Source of the DNA: Oscarella lobularis | Lineage: Eukaryota; Porifera; Homoscleromorpha; Homosclerophorida; Oscarellidae | Length of the DNA stretch: 64,000 nucleotides | Assembly (NCBI RefSeq): GCF_947507565.1 | Contig: NC_089176.1 | Coordinates: forward strand, 1,922,001 to 1,986,000 | Direction of reading: 5' to 3' | Shown here: positions 20,903 to 31,980 of the stretch, one piece after another | Position numbering within the stretch: the first letter of the stretch is position 1 | How the letters are laid out: each line of letters opens with the position of its first letter | Notes under the pieces: model-generated | Database searches by the model: none | Seen by the model: only the letters and a program-made list of their open reading frames with translations | What the model was told of the DNA's origin: nothing | Translations under genes and position numbers: made by a program

Positions 20903-23900
20903 ATGAAAACGGCTGTCTTGGGTACGTGTATTATGCACGTCCTCCTCCTAGCTGCAGTCGTTGCAGGTAAAGAATTCAAAGGGATTTGATTCCGTTGTAG
21001 TTGCTACTATAAAGTATTATTTTCAGAAGGCAGAGACGTCAGTTCCTGCGAGCCTAAAGTCCTTCCTAAAGATCGAGGGACCTTGGAGTATCCTCCTCCA
21101 GACAGCCGATTATCCTTCTATCGCGCAAATGTTGACTGCACGTGGAAACTTCAACGTGAGATGCCGCTTTTTGCCAATAGCAACAAGTGCGATCGAATGG
21201 TTGCAACAGTGGAGTTTCTTGACACTGAGAAAGACGGAGACATTCTCGAGATCATAGATTCATCAACGAACAGAGTCTTGGCCAGACTTTCAGGGAATTC
21301 TCTTGATTATCCTAAGCAGTACGTCGCTTGTTCTTTCGATTTAACAATTCGTTTCAAATCGAACAGTAACTGGGAAAGAGGAAACGGGTTTAAAATTTCC
21401 TATGCACTAGACAGTACGTGTCGAATGGTTTTGCTGTATAGATAATTATTTCAAACCTTACCTTAGGAAACATGATGAGTCCAAAAATTATTTCGGATGA
21501 TGAGACTTTTCGTGCAGACTGGACAATTTGCGGATCCGAGAGTCGTCCGGCCTGCTTGAATTTCTTCAATATCCCTAACAACACCGATTCCTTTTTTGCC
21601 GAAGTTTCGAACGGAGAGGGCGACTTGGAACACGTCGAAATTACTTACAAAGAAGGTTCAAGCAAGACTCTCACTGCTAAGAGACTGGTCACTTTTAAAC
21701 TGTCACGGACCACCTTCTATCGAGGCATCAAAGCGCATCTCTGTGGTAACAGTAAATATTGGGCTACAGTAGCAACGACCAAACACGATTTATGCTAGGT
21801 ACCAATACGTGTAAAACTTCGTCAGTGCTAAATGGACACGAAGTTCAATCTACGCATCAATATTCGGGGGGATGCTCTAGCGAGGCAACTACCTACTGCA
21901 AGCAAGGGTACCACAATTACGATAATTTTACAACACGAGTGTGTAAGCATGACGGAAAATGGGATCACTCAAGTCCACCTCAGTGCAAAAGTAAGGAATT
22001 TTCAATGCACTTTGTTTTATAAAATGGCGTTTTATGTGGTAGAAATCAAGTGTTCCATTTTACCTACCATCGAAAACGGACATTTCATCTTTTCCAACGA
22101 AAGCAAAAACGAATATTACGATGAAGAAAAGATCGAGTGGAAATGTGAAAAGGGCTTCTCCCACGTAGACTACTCTTTTGGGAGACGTCCATATCCCTTT
22201 TCTCCTTTTCCCTTTGATTCGATCTGGTACGAGATGGAACGAATGTCACATTACTACAATATTCCTCCTGCATTACACTGGGGTCTTTCAGGACCGAGCC
22301 TTAACGACTTCCTCAGGCGTATGGCATCGCGAGTAGGAAATGTGACTTGCGAGGATCATGGATGGACAGGAGTTCCAAGATGCCAACGTAGGCCGGGCCT
22401 CTATACTTCTAAAGAAAATTTTGAATATGAATTCTATTGCAGCCGTTCGATGTCCACAAATCAGTCTGAAAAACGGCAATGTTTCGACTAGAAAACAAGC
22501 CTATTGTGGGTACCACCACAACGGGATTGTTCGACTTGGTGAAATAGACAGGAGACCTCATTATCTGTCGACTGCTAGCTTTTCTTGCAACATCGGATTT
22601 ACCCTTGTTGGCCACAGTGTCGCCACCTGTATGGCTAATTCGAATTGGAACGTTCCTCTTCCCAAATGTACAGTGGAGTTATTGCATACAGTATTTGTTA
22701 ATTATTTAATTTATTAAAATGTAGGTTTGCCCGTGACTGATGCGGTCAAAGAGCAAATCGCAACGTTCGAAAACAATTTCTTGCTTCCCTTAGCAACGTA
22801 TTCTCGCAATGCCCAACCCGACGAGAATCTTCTCGGAAGACACGATCGCTCTGATGTGCTCGACGCGCAATCCGACGTCAAACTGGATCTCCTCTTCGCT
22901 TTCAATATTGGCGAGAGAAGTCCTCTGGAAGAAGTGTATAAAAAATTTGTGAATAACACTATTATGAACTTCCCCATCGACTCAGAAAAGACCCGCGTAG
23001 CTGTCTTGGTTCTAATGAACGGAACAATTTGGAAATTCGTCGGTACACCCAATCAAACTGACATTCTCGAAGGAAATCCTCATAACATCTCAGAAAATCT
23101 TGAAGTGTTCATGGAAAATATTAACTTGATGTTTGAGACAGGATTAGGCAGTGAACCGAGAGATGCGAAGAGAGTGGCTATAATTGTCAGCGAGCAACTT
23201 CCGAGGGTCGCTAATCTACAACGCCTTTTGGCTGCACTGCTGCGTTACGGGCAATTGAACGTCAAATCACTCTATATTTCGACGCGTGACTCCCCGCACC
23301 TTATGGAACCCACAGCGGAACCCACAGCGGAACCCACAGCGGAACCCACAGCGGACTTCATCGAATTCAACACATCCGACGACTTCCATACCTTTGTGAA
23401 CTACTCGAGCCCAAGTAAAATAACAGGGTAGATTGTTTGGTCTAGCGTCAAATGTCGTTTTTCTGTGCAGCTACGGTCGACGATCTTTGCGGTGTAGCTG
23501 GAGCTCCGGGCCAGCACTATCCCTTTTCCAACTTCTCGGTCGCAGCACGTGGGGCCTGGCCCTGGCTCGTCACCGTTCTAGGCAAGGGAGAGTACGAATG
23601 CGACGGCGTACTCGTTCACCGCCGATGGGTAGTCACCGGTGCCGACTGTTTCAAAAAAGCGACTTATAACGGCAAAATCAAAGGTTATAGAATAGAAGTC
23701 CAAGTTGGACAATACGAACTTAACGACAATGACGACCTACTGACGGTAAGCACGTACGACGGAATCCAAGTTCTCACTCGAGGAGATCATCCGCCGCCTG
23801 GACTGAAAGGGTGGCGCTCGACAAGGAGATTCAAACCTGATATACTCAAGAACAACATTGCTGTTATAAGGCTAGACATGCCTATAGAGGTGAGCCGTTT

Positions 23901-24345
23901 TCGAAAGCCTATCTGTTCACCAAGGCATTCGGAGTACGACACGATGATGAGCGATGAAAAGATTGCAGTCGGACAGACGGCGTTCCTTGTCGGGTATCAA
24001 TACGTGAAAAATGGCGAAAGGGTCGTCTCGAATGTTCCTATTGAGTCGAATGTTGTTATAGCTAATTTGTCCGAATGCAAGCAGAGATGGCCTGAGAAGA
24101 CGATTATAGATTCGAATCTGTGTGTTCGAGGCATTCCTGGAGATATTTGCTATGGAGGGACTGGCACTCCTCTTATGTGTCAGGATCCTAAGACGAACCG
24201 ATACATTCTGTGCGGTGTGGGCAGTTTTGGCTTTGAGGAGTGCAAGGACGGATATGCCGTGTATACTAACATGAGGAAGTACGAAGATATGATACGCGAC
24301 ACCGTTAGGATGGAATCGTATTTGTATAACAAGATTATTAACTAA
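20903..24345 (+). CDS. Secreted CUB-CCP-VWA-trypsin-fold protein, factor B-like, copy D
   Basis: My exons are 20903-20966, 21027-21413, 21467-21745, 21799-21990, 22043-22387, 22443-22667, 22725-23414 and 23471-24345, total 3057 nt (1018 aa), the longest copy. The intron at 21746-21798 (53 bp) must be spliced, because reading through gives a stop. The VWA domain has an in-frame expansion near its C-terminal end: the 12-nt unit coding EPTA is present four times (about 23306-23353) against once in the other copies. Protease motifs are TGADC (Asp codon 23644-23646), NNIAV and GGTGTPL, so the triad is lost. The VWA metal motif is NIGERS. The protease exon is nearly identical to that of copy A, suggesting recent duplication or conversion. 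Confidence 0.88.
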
Positions 24346-25249
24346 TGAGACAATTTGCTGAAGTGACCGAGTGAGTACAGTTTGTTTGGTTTGTTAATTT
24401 TTGTCTGTAGTAGAGTTTTGCATTATTAGGCTTTCTGTGCGAATTTTTTTAAGGAATACATTCTTAAATACCACGCAGCATTGTACATAGCAGACTTCAA
24501 CTGGCGCGTACGGCTGAACGTAAGATGAGACTAAAGATTGCTGGATTATTTGTTTGACGTGATTTAGTTATAGCGGTGCAAGTCGAAGAGCTGATAACCG
24601 ACCCAACACTGTGGCGATCTTCCCGCTTGTGGAGGGGTCTCCACACGTCATCTGTAGCGCGCGCGTCCTTCATGAAAAGATGAACTCAGATGCTTCCTAT
24701 CGCGACGGATATCGAGGAAAAGTTGAAGTCGAAGCATGCGAAGGTGCGCTGTAGAGCTGTTTCAGCGTTCCGAGCTCCTGCTTAACCATATCCGCCTATA
24801 GCGCCCACTCAGCGACGAATTAACTAAACGGTGAGCACGAAACGGCGTTTTCGTTCATCCGTCGATGGTTGGTAACCGGTGCCAAAGAGGCGACTCGATC
24901 GCACCAGCGGAATGAGACGAAACTCGCAACGAGTCTTAGCTTGTCAGCCTCAGCGCGTGTTCTGTCTGATATTTATCTCTGCTAGCTATCTCCTTCTCTT
25001 TGTTGCTCTCTTTCTTGCTCTGTCTGGCTCGGCTGTGAGAATTTGATTCTGCCAATGGATGTGACAGATTCAAGGCGATTAGCGGCTTGCTGACCGCGTC
25101 CTGTTTTCGCGGAAGCGGCTCAACTTCGAAGGAAGCGATGTGGTTCCGGTCTCCTGCCACGTAAACACAACATGGGTATTCGTAATGACGCAGCAGGAAG
25201 CGTAGATGACGCAAGTGGCGGGGCAAGTATAACAGCGCGTTATCCTAAT
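24346..25249. other. Spacer between copies D and E, with relics
   Basis: No intact gene. It contains an SGSM3 start-region relic (about 24695-24805), a small deleted protease-exon fragment (about 24830-24915) and an upstream module (about 25184-25224), then joins directly to the end of a VWA exon at about 25250. The promoter of copy E and its first six exons are missing. Confidence 0.6.
24695..24805 (+). pseudogene. Relic of SGSM3 exon 1 and intron 1
   Basis: TTCCTATCGCGACGGATATC and the following GAGGAAAAGTTGAA, CATGCGAAGGTGCG, CCGAGCTCCTG and CATATCCGCCTATAGCGCCC track exon 1, intron 1 and the start of exon 2 of the intact SGSM3. It has point changes including the start region, and no further exons. 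Confidence 0.65.
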
Positions 25250-26223
25250 ACAGTACCACTAACGAGTTTTTGAACTATTCAAACCCAAGTAAGGAAGTAG
25301 GGTGTAGCTTTATGACTGGCCTCAAATTGCGTTTTTCTGCCAAGCCACGGTCGACAATCTTTGCGGTGTAGCTGGAGCCTCGGGTCAGCACTATTCCTTT
25401 TCCAACTTCTCCGTTGCGGCACGTGGCGCCTGGCCCTGGCTCGTCACCGTCCTTGGTGACGGAGAGTACGAATGCGACGGCGTTCTCGAACGTTCACCGC
25501 CGATGGGTAGTCACGGGTGCGGATTGTTTCAAAAAGGCGACTTGCACTAGCGGAAGGTTGAAAGGCAAAATCAACAATTGTAAAATAGGAGTCAGATTTG
25601 GACAATATGAACTGAACGATGATGACGATGGACTGACGATAAGCAAGTACGACGGAATCAACGTTTTGACTCGAGGTGATCATCCGCCGCCTGGACTGAA
25701 AGTGTGGCGCTCAACAAGAAGATTCAAACCGGATGTACTCAAGAATGACATGGCTGTAATAAGGCTTGACCAACCAATACAGGTGAGTCGCTTTCGAAAG
25801 CCTATCTGTTCGCCGAGGCATTCTGAGTGCAACGCGATGATGAGTGATGAATGATTGCTATCGGGGACAAACGGCGTTCCTTGCTGGGTATCAATACGTG
25901 AAAAATGGCGAAAGAGTCGTCTCGAATGTTCCTATGGAGTCGAGTGCTGTTATAGCTAATTTGTCTGAGTGCAGGCAGAGGTGGCCTGGGAAAACTATCA
26001 TAGATTCAAATCTGTGCGTTCGAGGCATTCCTGGCAATATTTGCTATGGAGCGACTGGCACTCCCCTTATGTGTCAGGATCCTAACGAACAGATACGTTC
26101 TGTGCGGTGTGGGCAGTTTTGGCTTTGAGGACTGCAAGGACGGATACGCCGTGTATACTAACATGAGATGATACGCGACACCGTTAGGATGGAATCGGAT
26201 GGGTATAGGGAGTCTCAGTACTG
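25250..26223 (+). pseudogene. Factor B-like copy E: VWA tail plus broken protease exon
   Basis: The sequence begins in the last codons of a VWA exon, keeps the usual intron (acceptor CAAG near 25346), and covers the whole protease exon. Against copy F it has a 4-nt insertion (GAAC, about 25489), a 1-nt loss and 2-nt gain near 25848-25866, a 2-nt loss near 26083 and a 13-nt loss near 26167, so the frame is destroyed. It has no promoter or 5' exons. Its Asp-motif codes NDMAVIRL, so it keeps the catalytic Asp that all other copies read as Asn. Confidence 0.88.
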
Positions 26224-26520
26224 ACTCGGGACTCGTGATCAGACACACTCTGCGGTACGTACTCACTGTGACCGCGTGAGTAATCTTTGTCTGCTTTCTT
26301 ATTGTCTGTGCATGCAGCCGGTACCTAGCGTTCTTCCGTACTTGGTTAGAAAAACAGGCTTCTTCTACCAATACTACAGTATACATGCCAACATTTGAGG
26401 TAGCAAGAAGGTTTGCACCTCTCCCACTCAATTCAATTTTGGCGCTCGATTCCTGTACACAGGGCTTTAGCTACTCTGATGCTACGTGATGAAATGTGAG
26501 TATTGGTAAACTTAGATTTT

Positions 26521-26583
26521 AAATTTTTTTACGTGCACGCTCCCTGTCTAATTTTAGATAGGGAGCGTGCACGCAAAAATTTT
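26521..26583. repeat. Long inverted repeat (hairpin) in the 3' flank of copy E
   Basis: Second copy of the ACGTGCACGCTCCCT hairpin, with one arm change (ACGCAAAAA in place of ACGTAAAAA). Confidence 0.8.
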
Positions 26584-26762
26584 TTGCACCCTTTCACTGA
26601 TTTCAATTTTGGACTAAACTCCAGGCGTTATTGATTAGGAAAGATTAGCTTTTTTTTGTGGCTTTGACACATTTGATCAATTGATTAGGGCAGACCGCGT
26701 CCACTCCTTAGCGCATGCTCGAACTTGGTCCAGTTCAGTCTTGATCAAAAGTTCTTGGAACG

Positions 26763-26876
26763 AACTCGAGCTTCCTTTCGCGACGGATGTTGAGGAGAAG
26801 GTGAAATCAAACATGCGAAGGTGCTCTGTAGAGAGCTGTTTCAGCGTCCCACGCTCGTGCTAAACCCTATCCGCCT
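26763..26876 (+). pseudogene. Relic of SGSM3 exon 1 and intron 1
   Basis: GCTTCCTTTCGCGACGGATG, GAGGAGAAGGTGAAATC and the later CTAAACCCTATCCGCCTCTATAG match the start region of SGSM3 with substitutions. It follows copy E just as the intact SGSM3 follows copy F. Confidence 0.6.
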
Positions 26877-27780
26877 CTATAGGCTATGATCTGTCGGACT
26901 TTCCGTCTTTCTGTCTTTCTGCTCTGTCCTGGACTCCGTCGCGCGTCTGCACGTGAGTTTGATTCTGCAACAATCCAAAAATGTTATTGAACAGCTGACC
27001 GCGTCCTGTTTTTTTTGACTGGTCTGAATGACTTCCGCGGATCTAACTGAAGACTTCCATCACGTAAAAACGAAGTTAGTGCTTTGTAATGACGCAGCAG
27101 GAAGCTAGCAAGTGGGGGAGGGGAGGGGAGGGGGAGGTGCTGGGAGAAGCCCCCAAAAAACGTCTTCGAATTCGCACGACATGTATTTGCAGGAGTGGAC
27201 GCAGATGCAGACATGAATTTTGGCGTTGGTGTCTTAGAATGGAAGCAACGTATAATTGGGTGAATTAATAAGCGAAGGAGAGAAAATTCAATCAGTGAAA
27301 GTGCGTCTTTCCCCAAACCGCAAACGCGACCTTCTCCTTCTCGGTTGCAGCACGCTGGCCCTGGCCCTGGCCCTATGAATTTCATTTAGCATAACGAGCA
27401 TGTCGGATCGAAAGTGACAGTTTTAGGCAGAAGCGGGCGGATCTGCGGCTCATCTAAGACTTCCATGGAAGCGATTAGCTTCCGCTCTTGAGGCACACGA
27501 AAATATTTTGTAATGACACACGCTGCGGGTGTAAGCGCAGATGACGCAAGTCGCGCGGGGAGATTAAGCGCCCGTGATAATGTCTTCACTCGATCCACGC
27601 GCGTACCTGTTGAAGCAAGCCAAGACTGCGCCTTTGTGCATGCATGTTGCTTTAATTCATTTTTCAGCGTTGGTACATCTTATTTAGATGGAAGCGACGT
27701 ATAGTAAATAAGTTAGGGGAAGCCAAGGGGAGGAAACTTGACGTTGATCTGCAAGCCGCAACGTCAACTGACCTCTGACC
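26877..27780. other. Intergenic region upstream of copy F
   Basis: No gene. It holds upstream-module copies at about 27088-27115 (TGACGCAGCAGGAAGC then a G-rich run) and 27540-27560 (AGCGCAGATGACGCAAG), a 40-bp scrap of protease exon near 27340-27375 (TTCTCGGTTGCAGCACG, GCCCTGGCC), and GTGCGTCTTTCCCC near 27300. Confidence 0.55.
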
Positions 27781-27873
27781 CCTTGCTATTTTAGGCCTCC
27801 AAAGTGGAATATAAAAGGACGACGAGTTTGGAAGATTTTTCAGTCTTTTCCAGTTGCAGAAGACGACGAAACG
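27781..27873 (+). promoter_or_regulatory. Core promoter of copy F
   Basis: TATAAAAG at 27810-27817 lies 64 bp before the ATG at 27874, preceded by CCTCCAAAGTGGAA and followed by GACGACGAGTTTGG, as in the other copies. Confidence 0.7.
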
Positions 27874-30800
27874 ATGAGAACGGGGGTCTTGAGGCTCGTG
27901 CACGTGCTTCTCTTGGCTGCCATTGTTGCAGGTGAAAATTCTGAAAACTTCAGTTTCGTTCTAATCAACTGTTATTTAATAAGGGGGAGACGTCAGTTCC
28001 TGCAAGCCTAAAGTCCTTCCTAAAGATCGAGGAACCTTGGAGTTTCCTCCTCCAGAAAGCCAAATTTCTCTCTATGACAGAAATGTTGACTGCACGTGGA
28101 AGTTTCAGCCTTCTACGTCGCTGTTTGGTCCTCTCACGTGCAATCGGATGGTTGCAACCGTGGAATTTCTTGACACTGAGAAGGATGGAGACATCCTCGA
28201 GATCATAGATTCATCGACGAACAGAGTCTTGGCCAGTCTTTCAGGACAATCCAGGAATTTCATATATTTTCCTAAACAATACGTCGCTTGTTCTTCCGAA
28301 TTGACAATTCGTTTCAGATCAAACGATAATGGGGAAAGAGGAGGCGGATTTAAAATTTCCTACACAACAGATAGTTAGTGACTCTCCCCAAATGGTACTG
28401 CTCTATGAAAAATAATTCTATCTCTGCCGCAGGAAACATGCTCAATCTGAAAAGTCTTTCGTCTCAGTATGTTACGGCAGACTGGACAATTTGCGGATCT
28501 GAGAGTCATCCGGCCTGCTTGGATTTCGTCACTCTCGGCTACAGTTCGTTTTCTGCCGAGGTTTCGAACACAGACGGCGACTCAAAAAGCGTCAGAATTT
28601 CTTACGAAGAAGGGCCAAGCAAGACCCTCACTGCTGACAGACTGATCACGTTTCAATTGTCGGAGACCTATCACGGCTTCGAAGCGGAACTCTGTGGTAA
28701 CAGAACAATATTCATGCGTAGTAACAACTTTGTGTTAGGTTCCACTACGTGTAAAATTTCGCCCGTGCTAAATGGATACGAATACCAATCTACGATGTTC
28801 TGCTCCAAAGAGGCAACGACCCATTGCTTCGAAGGGTACCAAAATTACGGTAATTTTACTAAACGAGTATGTAAGCAAGACGGAAAATGGGATCATTCAA
28901 ATCCACCTCATTGCGAAAGTGAGAAATTCTAATTACGACACTCGTTTTTGACTTTGTTTTTGGTAGAAATCAGATGTTCTAATTTTCCTTCCATCGACAA
29001 CGGGCATCTCATTTTTTCTGAAGAACCCAAATCCGAATATTACGAAGGAGAAAAGATCGAGTGGATATGCGATGAGGGCTTTTCTCACTTAGACGACTTG
29101 TATCGGAGAGCAGCTGATCATCGCTTTCCCTTTCGCTACATTTATTACGAAAGTTTTGTTAGCGGCGTCGAGCCTTCCCCTTTGCTGTGGAGGCTTGAAG
29201 AACTAGGCATGGACAAGTTTCTCAAGCTTATAGCATCCGTAGCAGGAAATATAACTTGCGGGGCAAATGGATGGAGAAGAGTTCCGAAATGCCTACGTAG
29301 GCTAAGTCTTTAAATACTTCTAAGGAAAACGCTTTGAATAAGAGTTCCCTTGACAGCTATTGAATGTCCCAAAATCATTCTGAGAAACGGAACTGTTTCG
29401 ACCAGAGAACAAATCAAATTGGCGTACAAGGATAGGGCATATTTATATATAGACAGGAGACCACAATATCTGTCGACTGCTAGCTTTTCTTGCAGCAGCG
29501 GATTTACCCTTGTTGGCCACAGTGTCGCCACCTGTATGGCTAATTCAAAATGGAACGTCCCTCTTCCCAAATGTACAGCAGAGTCATTGCATACAGGATT
29601 GGTTAGATATAATTAATTTATTGAAATGTAGGTTTACCCGAGACTGATGATGTGGTCAAAGACCAAATCGCAACGTTCGATAACAAATTCTTGCTTCCCT
29701 TAGCAACGTATTCTCGCAATGCTCAACCCGACGAGAATCTTCTCGGAAGACACGATCGCTCCGATGTGCTCGACGCGCAGTCCGACGTCAAACTGGATCT
29801 CGTCTTGGCTTTCAGTATCCGCGAAGAAAGTCTTCTAGAGGGAGTCTATAAAATATTTGTCCATAACATGATTATGAACTTCCCCATTGACGCAGAAAAG
29901 ACCCGCGTAGCTGGCTTCGTTCTCATGAACGGAACGATTCGGAAATTCGTGAGCCATCACGCTGACTTTATTGAAGAAAATCCCCATAACATCTCAGAAA
30001 GTTTTGAAGAGTTCATGGAAAACATTAACCTGATGTTTGAGACGGGATTAGGGGAAAAACCGAGAGATACGAAGAGAGTGGCTATAATTGTCAGCGAGAA
30101 ATTTCTTGAAGTCGCTAATCAACAACGCGCTTTGGCTGCACAACAGCGTTACAAGCTATTAAACGTCAAATCACTTCATATTTCGATGCGTGACTTGCCG
30201 CACTTTGTGGACCCTACGGCGGACTTCATCGAATTTAATACCACTAACGACTTCTACGCGTTTTTGAACTATTCAAACCCAAGTAAGGAAGTAGGGTGTA
30301 GTTTTATGACTGGCCTCAAATTGCGCTTTTCTGCCCAGCCACGGTCGACGATCTTTGCGGTGTAGCTGGAGCCTCGGGTCAGCACTATCCCTTCTCCAAC
30401 TTCTCCGTTGCGGCACGTGGCGCCTGGCCCTGGCTCGTCACCGTCCTTGGTGACGGAGAATACGAATGCGACGGCGTTCTCGTTCACCGCCGATGGGTAG
30501 TCACGGGTGCGGATTGTTTCAAAAAGGCGACTCGCACCAGCGGATGGTTGAAAGGCAAAATCAACAATTATAAAATAGGAGTCGAAGTTGGACAATATGA
30601 ACTGAACGATGATGACGATGGACTGACGATAAGCAAGTACGACGGAATCGACGTTTTGACTCGAGGTGATCATCCGCCGCCTGGACTGAAAGTGTGGCGC
30701 TCAACAAGAAGATTCAAACCGGATATACTCGAGAATAACATGGCTGTTATAAGACTAGACAAGCCTATAGAGGTGAGTCGCTTTCGAAAGCCTATCTGTT

Positions 30801-31228
30801 CGCCAAGGCATTCTGAGTACAACGCGATGATGAGTGATGAAATGATTGCTATCGGACAAACGGCGTTCCTTGCTGGGTATCAATACGTGAAAAATGGCGA
30901 AAGAGTCGTCTCGAATGTTCCTATTGAGTCGAGTGCTGTTATAGCTAATTTGTCTGAGTGCAGGCAGAGGTGGCCTGGGAAAACCATCATAGATTCGAAT
31001 CTGTGCGTTCGAGGCATTCCTGGCAATATTTGCTATGGAGCGACTGGCACTCCTCTTATGTGTCAGGATCCTAAGACGAACAGATACGTTCTGTGCGGTG
31101 TGGGCAGTTTTGGCTTTGAGGACTGCAAGGACGGATATGCCGTGTATACTAACATGAGGAAGTACGAAGAGATGATACGCGACACCGTTAGGATGGAATC
31201 GGATGGGTATACGAAGTCTCAGTACTGA
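27874..31228 (+). CDS. Secreted CUB-CCP-VWA-trypsin-fold protein, factor B-like, copy F
   Basis: My exons are 27874-27931, 27984-28373, 28433-28696, 28739-28918, 28967-29296, 29357-29572, 29632-30282 and 30339-31228, total 2979 nt (992 aa). Domain order is as in copy B. The intron 28697-28738 is only 42 bp, a multiple of three and stop-free, so retention would keep the frame. The protease domain has Asp for His (30512-30514), NNMAV for the Asp motif, GATGTPL for GDSGGPL, and GNIC in the pocket. VWA reads FSIREES in place of DxSxS. It lies 752 bp before the SGSM3 start codon. Closest relative is copy C, and pseudogene E also resembles it. Confidence 0.88.
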
Positions 31229-31384
31229 CTCGGGACTCGTGATCAGACACACTCTGCGGTACTCACTGTGACCGCTTGACTAATCTTTGTTTGCTTTCTT
31301 TTTGTTTGTGCATGCAGGTACCTATCGTTTGACATCGTTCTTCTTGTACTACAGGATTAGAAAAACAGGCTTCTTCTACCACGT

Positions 31385-31412
31385 ACGGATAATAAAATAT
31401 TTTATTATCCGT
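31385..31412. repeat. Perfect 28-bp palindrome
   Basis: ACGGATAATAAAAT is followed directly by its exact reverse complement. The insertion is flanked by repeated TTCTTCTACCA, and it is absent from the matching place after copy C. Confidence 0.85.
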
Positions 31413-31468
31413 TCTTCTACCAATACTTAGCACTATGATGGAATGTACAGTATACATGCCAACATTTC

Positions 31469-31528
31469 AGTGGTGCGAACCTTCTTGCTACCTCAAATTT
31501 TTGAGGTAGCAAGAAGGTTTGCACCACT
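31469..31528. repeat. Inverted duplication (foldback) of about 28-bp arms
   Basis: The right arm TTGAGGTAGCAAGAAGG and TTTGCACCACT exists also after copies C and E. The left arm is its reverse complement with one mismatch and occurs only here. Confidence 0.85.
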
Positions 31529-31626
31529 CCCACTCAATTCAATTAGAGCGCTCGATTCCTGTACACAGGGCTTTAGCCACTCTCATGCTACGTGGTGGAA
31601 TGTGAGTATTGGTGTACTCAGATTTT

Positions 31627-31690
31627 AAAATTTTTTTACGTGGTGCTCCCTGTCTAATTTTAGATAGGGAGCGTGCACGTAAAAAATTTT
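31627..31690. repeat. Hairpin in the 3' flank of copy F, left arm damaged
   Basis: Same element as 17944-18006, but the left arm reads ACGTGGTGCTCCCTG, missing bases relative to the right arm. Confidence 0.75.
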
Positions 31691-31980
31691 TGCACCCTCC
31701 CACTGAATTCAATTTTGGCCTAAACCCCAGGCATTATTGATTGGATTTTTTGTGGCTTTGACACATTTTGATCAATTGATTAGGGCAGACCGCATCTACT
31801 CCTTAGCGCATGCTCGAACTTGGTCCAGTTCAGTCTCGATCAAAAGTTCTTGTAACGAACTCGGATCGCACCAGACCGAGGGAGACCCTGGACGAGACTG
31901 GACGAGAGACTGGACGAGACTGACGAGACCGACGTGCTTTCCTAGCGCGCGTTTTTTTGACGTTCAAGGTGTGAACTGCG

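Larger units (their letters stand above)
31229..31980. other. 3' flank of copy F and SGSM3 upstream region
   Basis: No gene. Compared with the copy C flank it has gained two foldback sequences (31385-31412 and 31469-31528), and its shared hairpin (31627-31690) has a shortened left arm. The last 60 bp before the SGSM3 ATG (GCGCGCGTTTTTTTGACGTT) are its likely promoter region; I see no TATA box. Confidence 0.55.
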
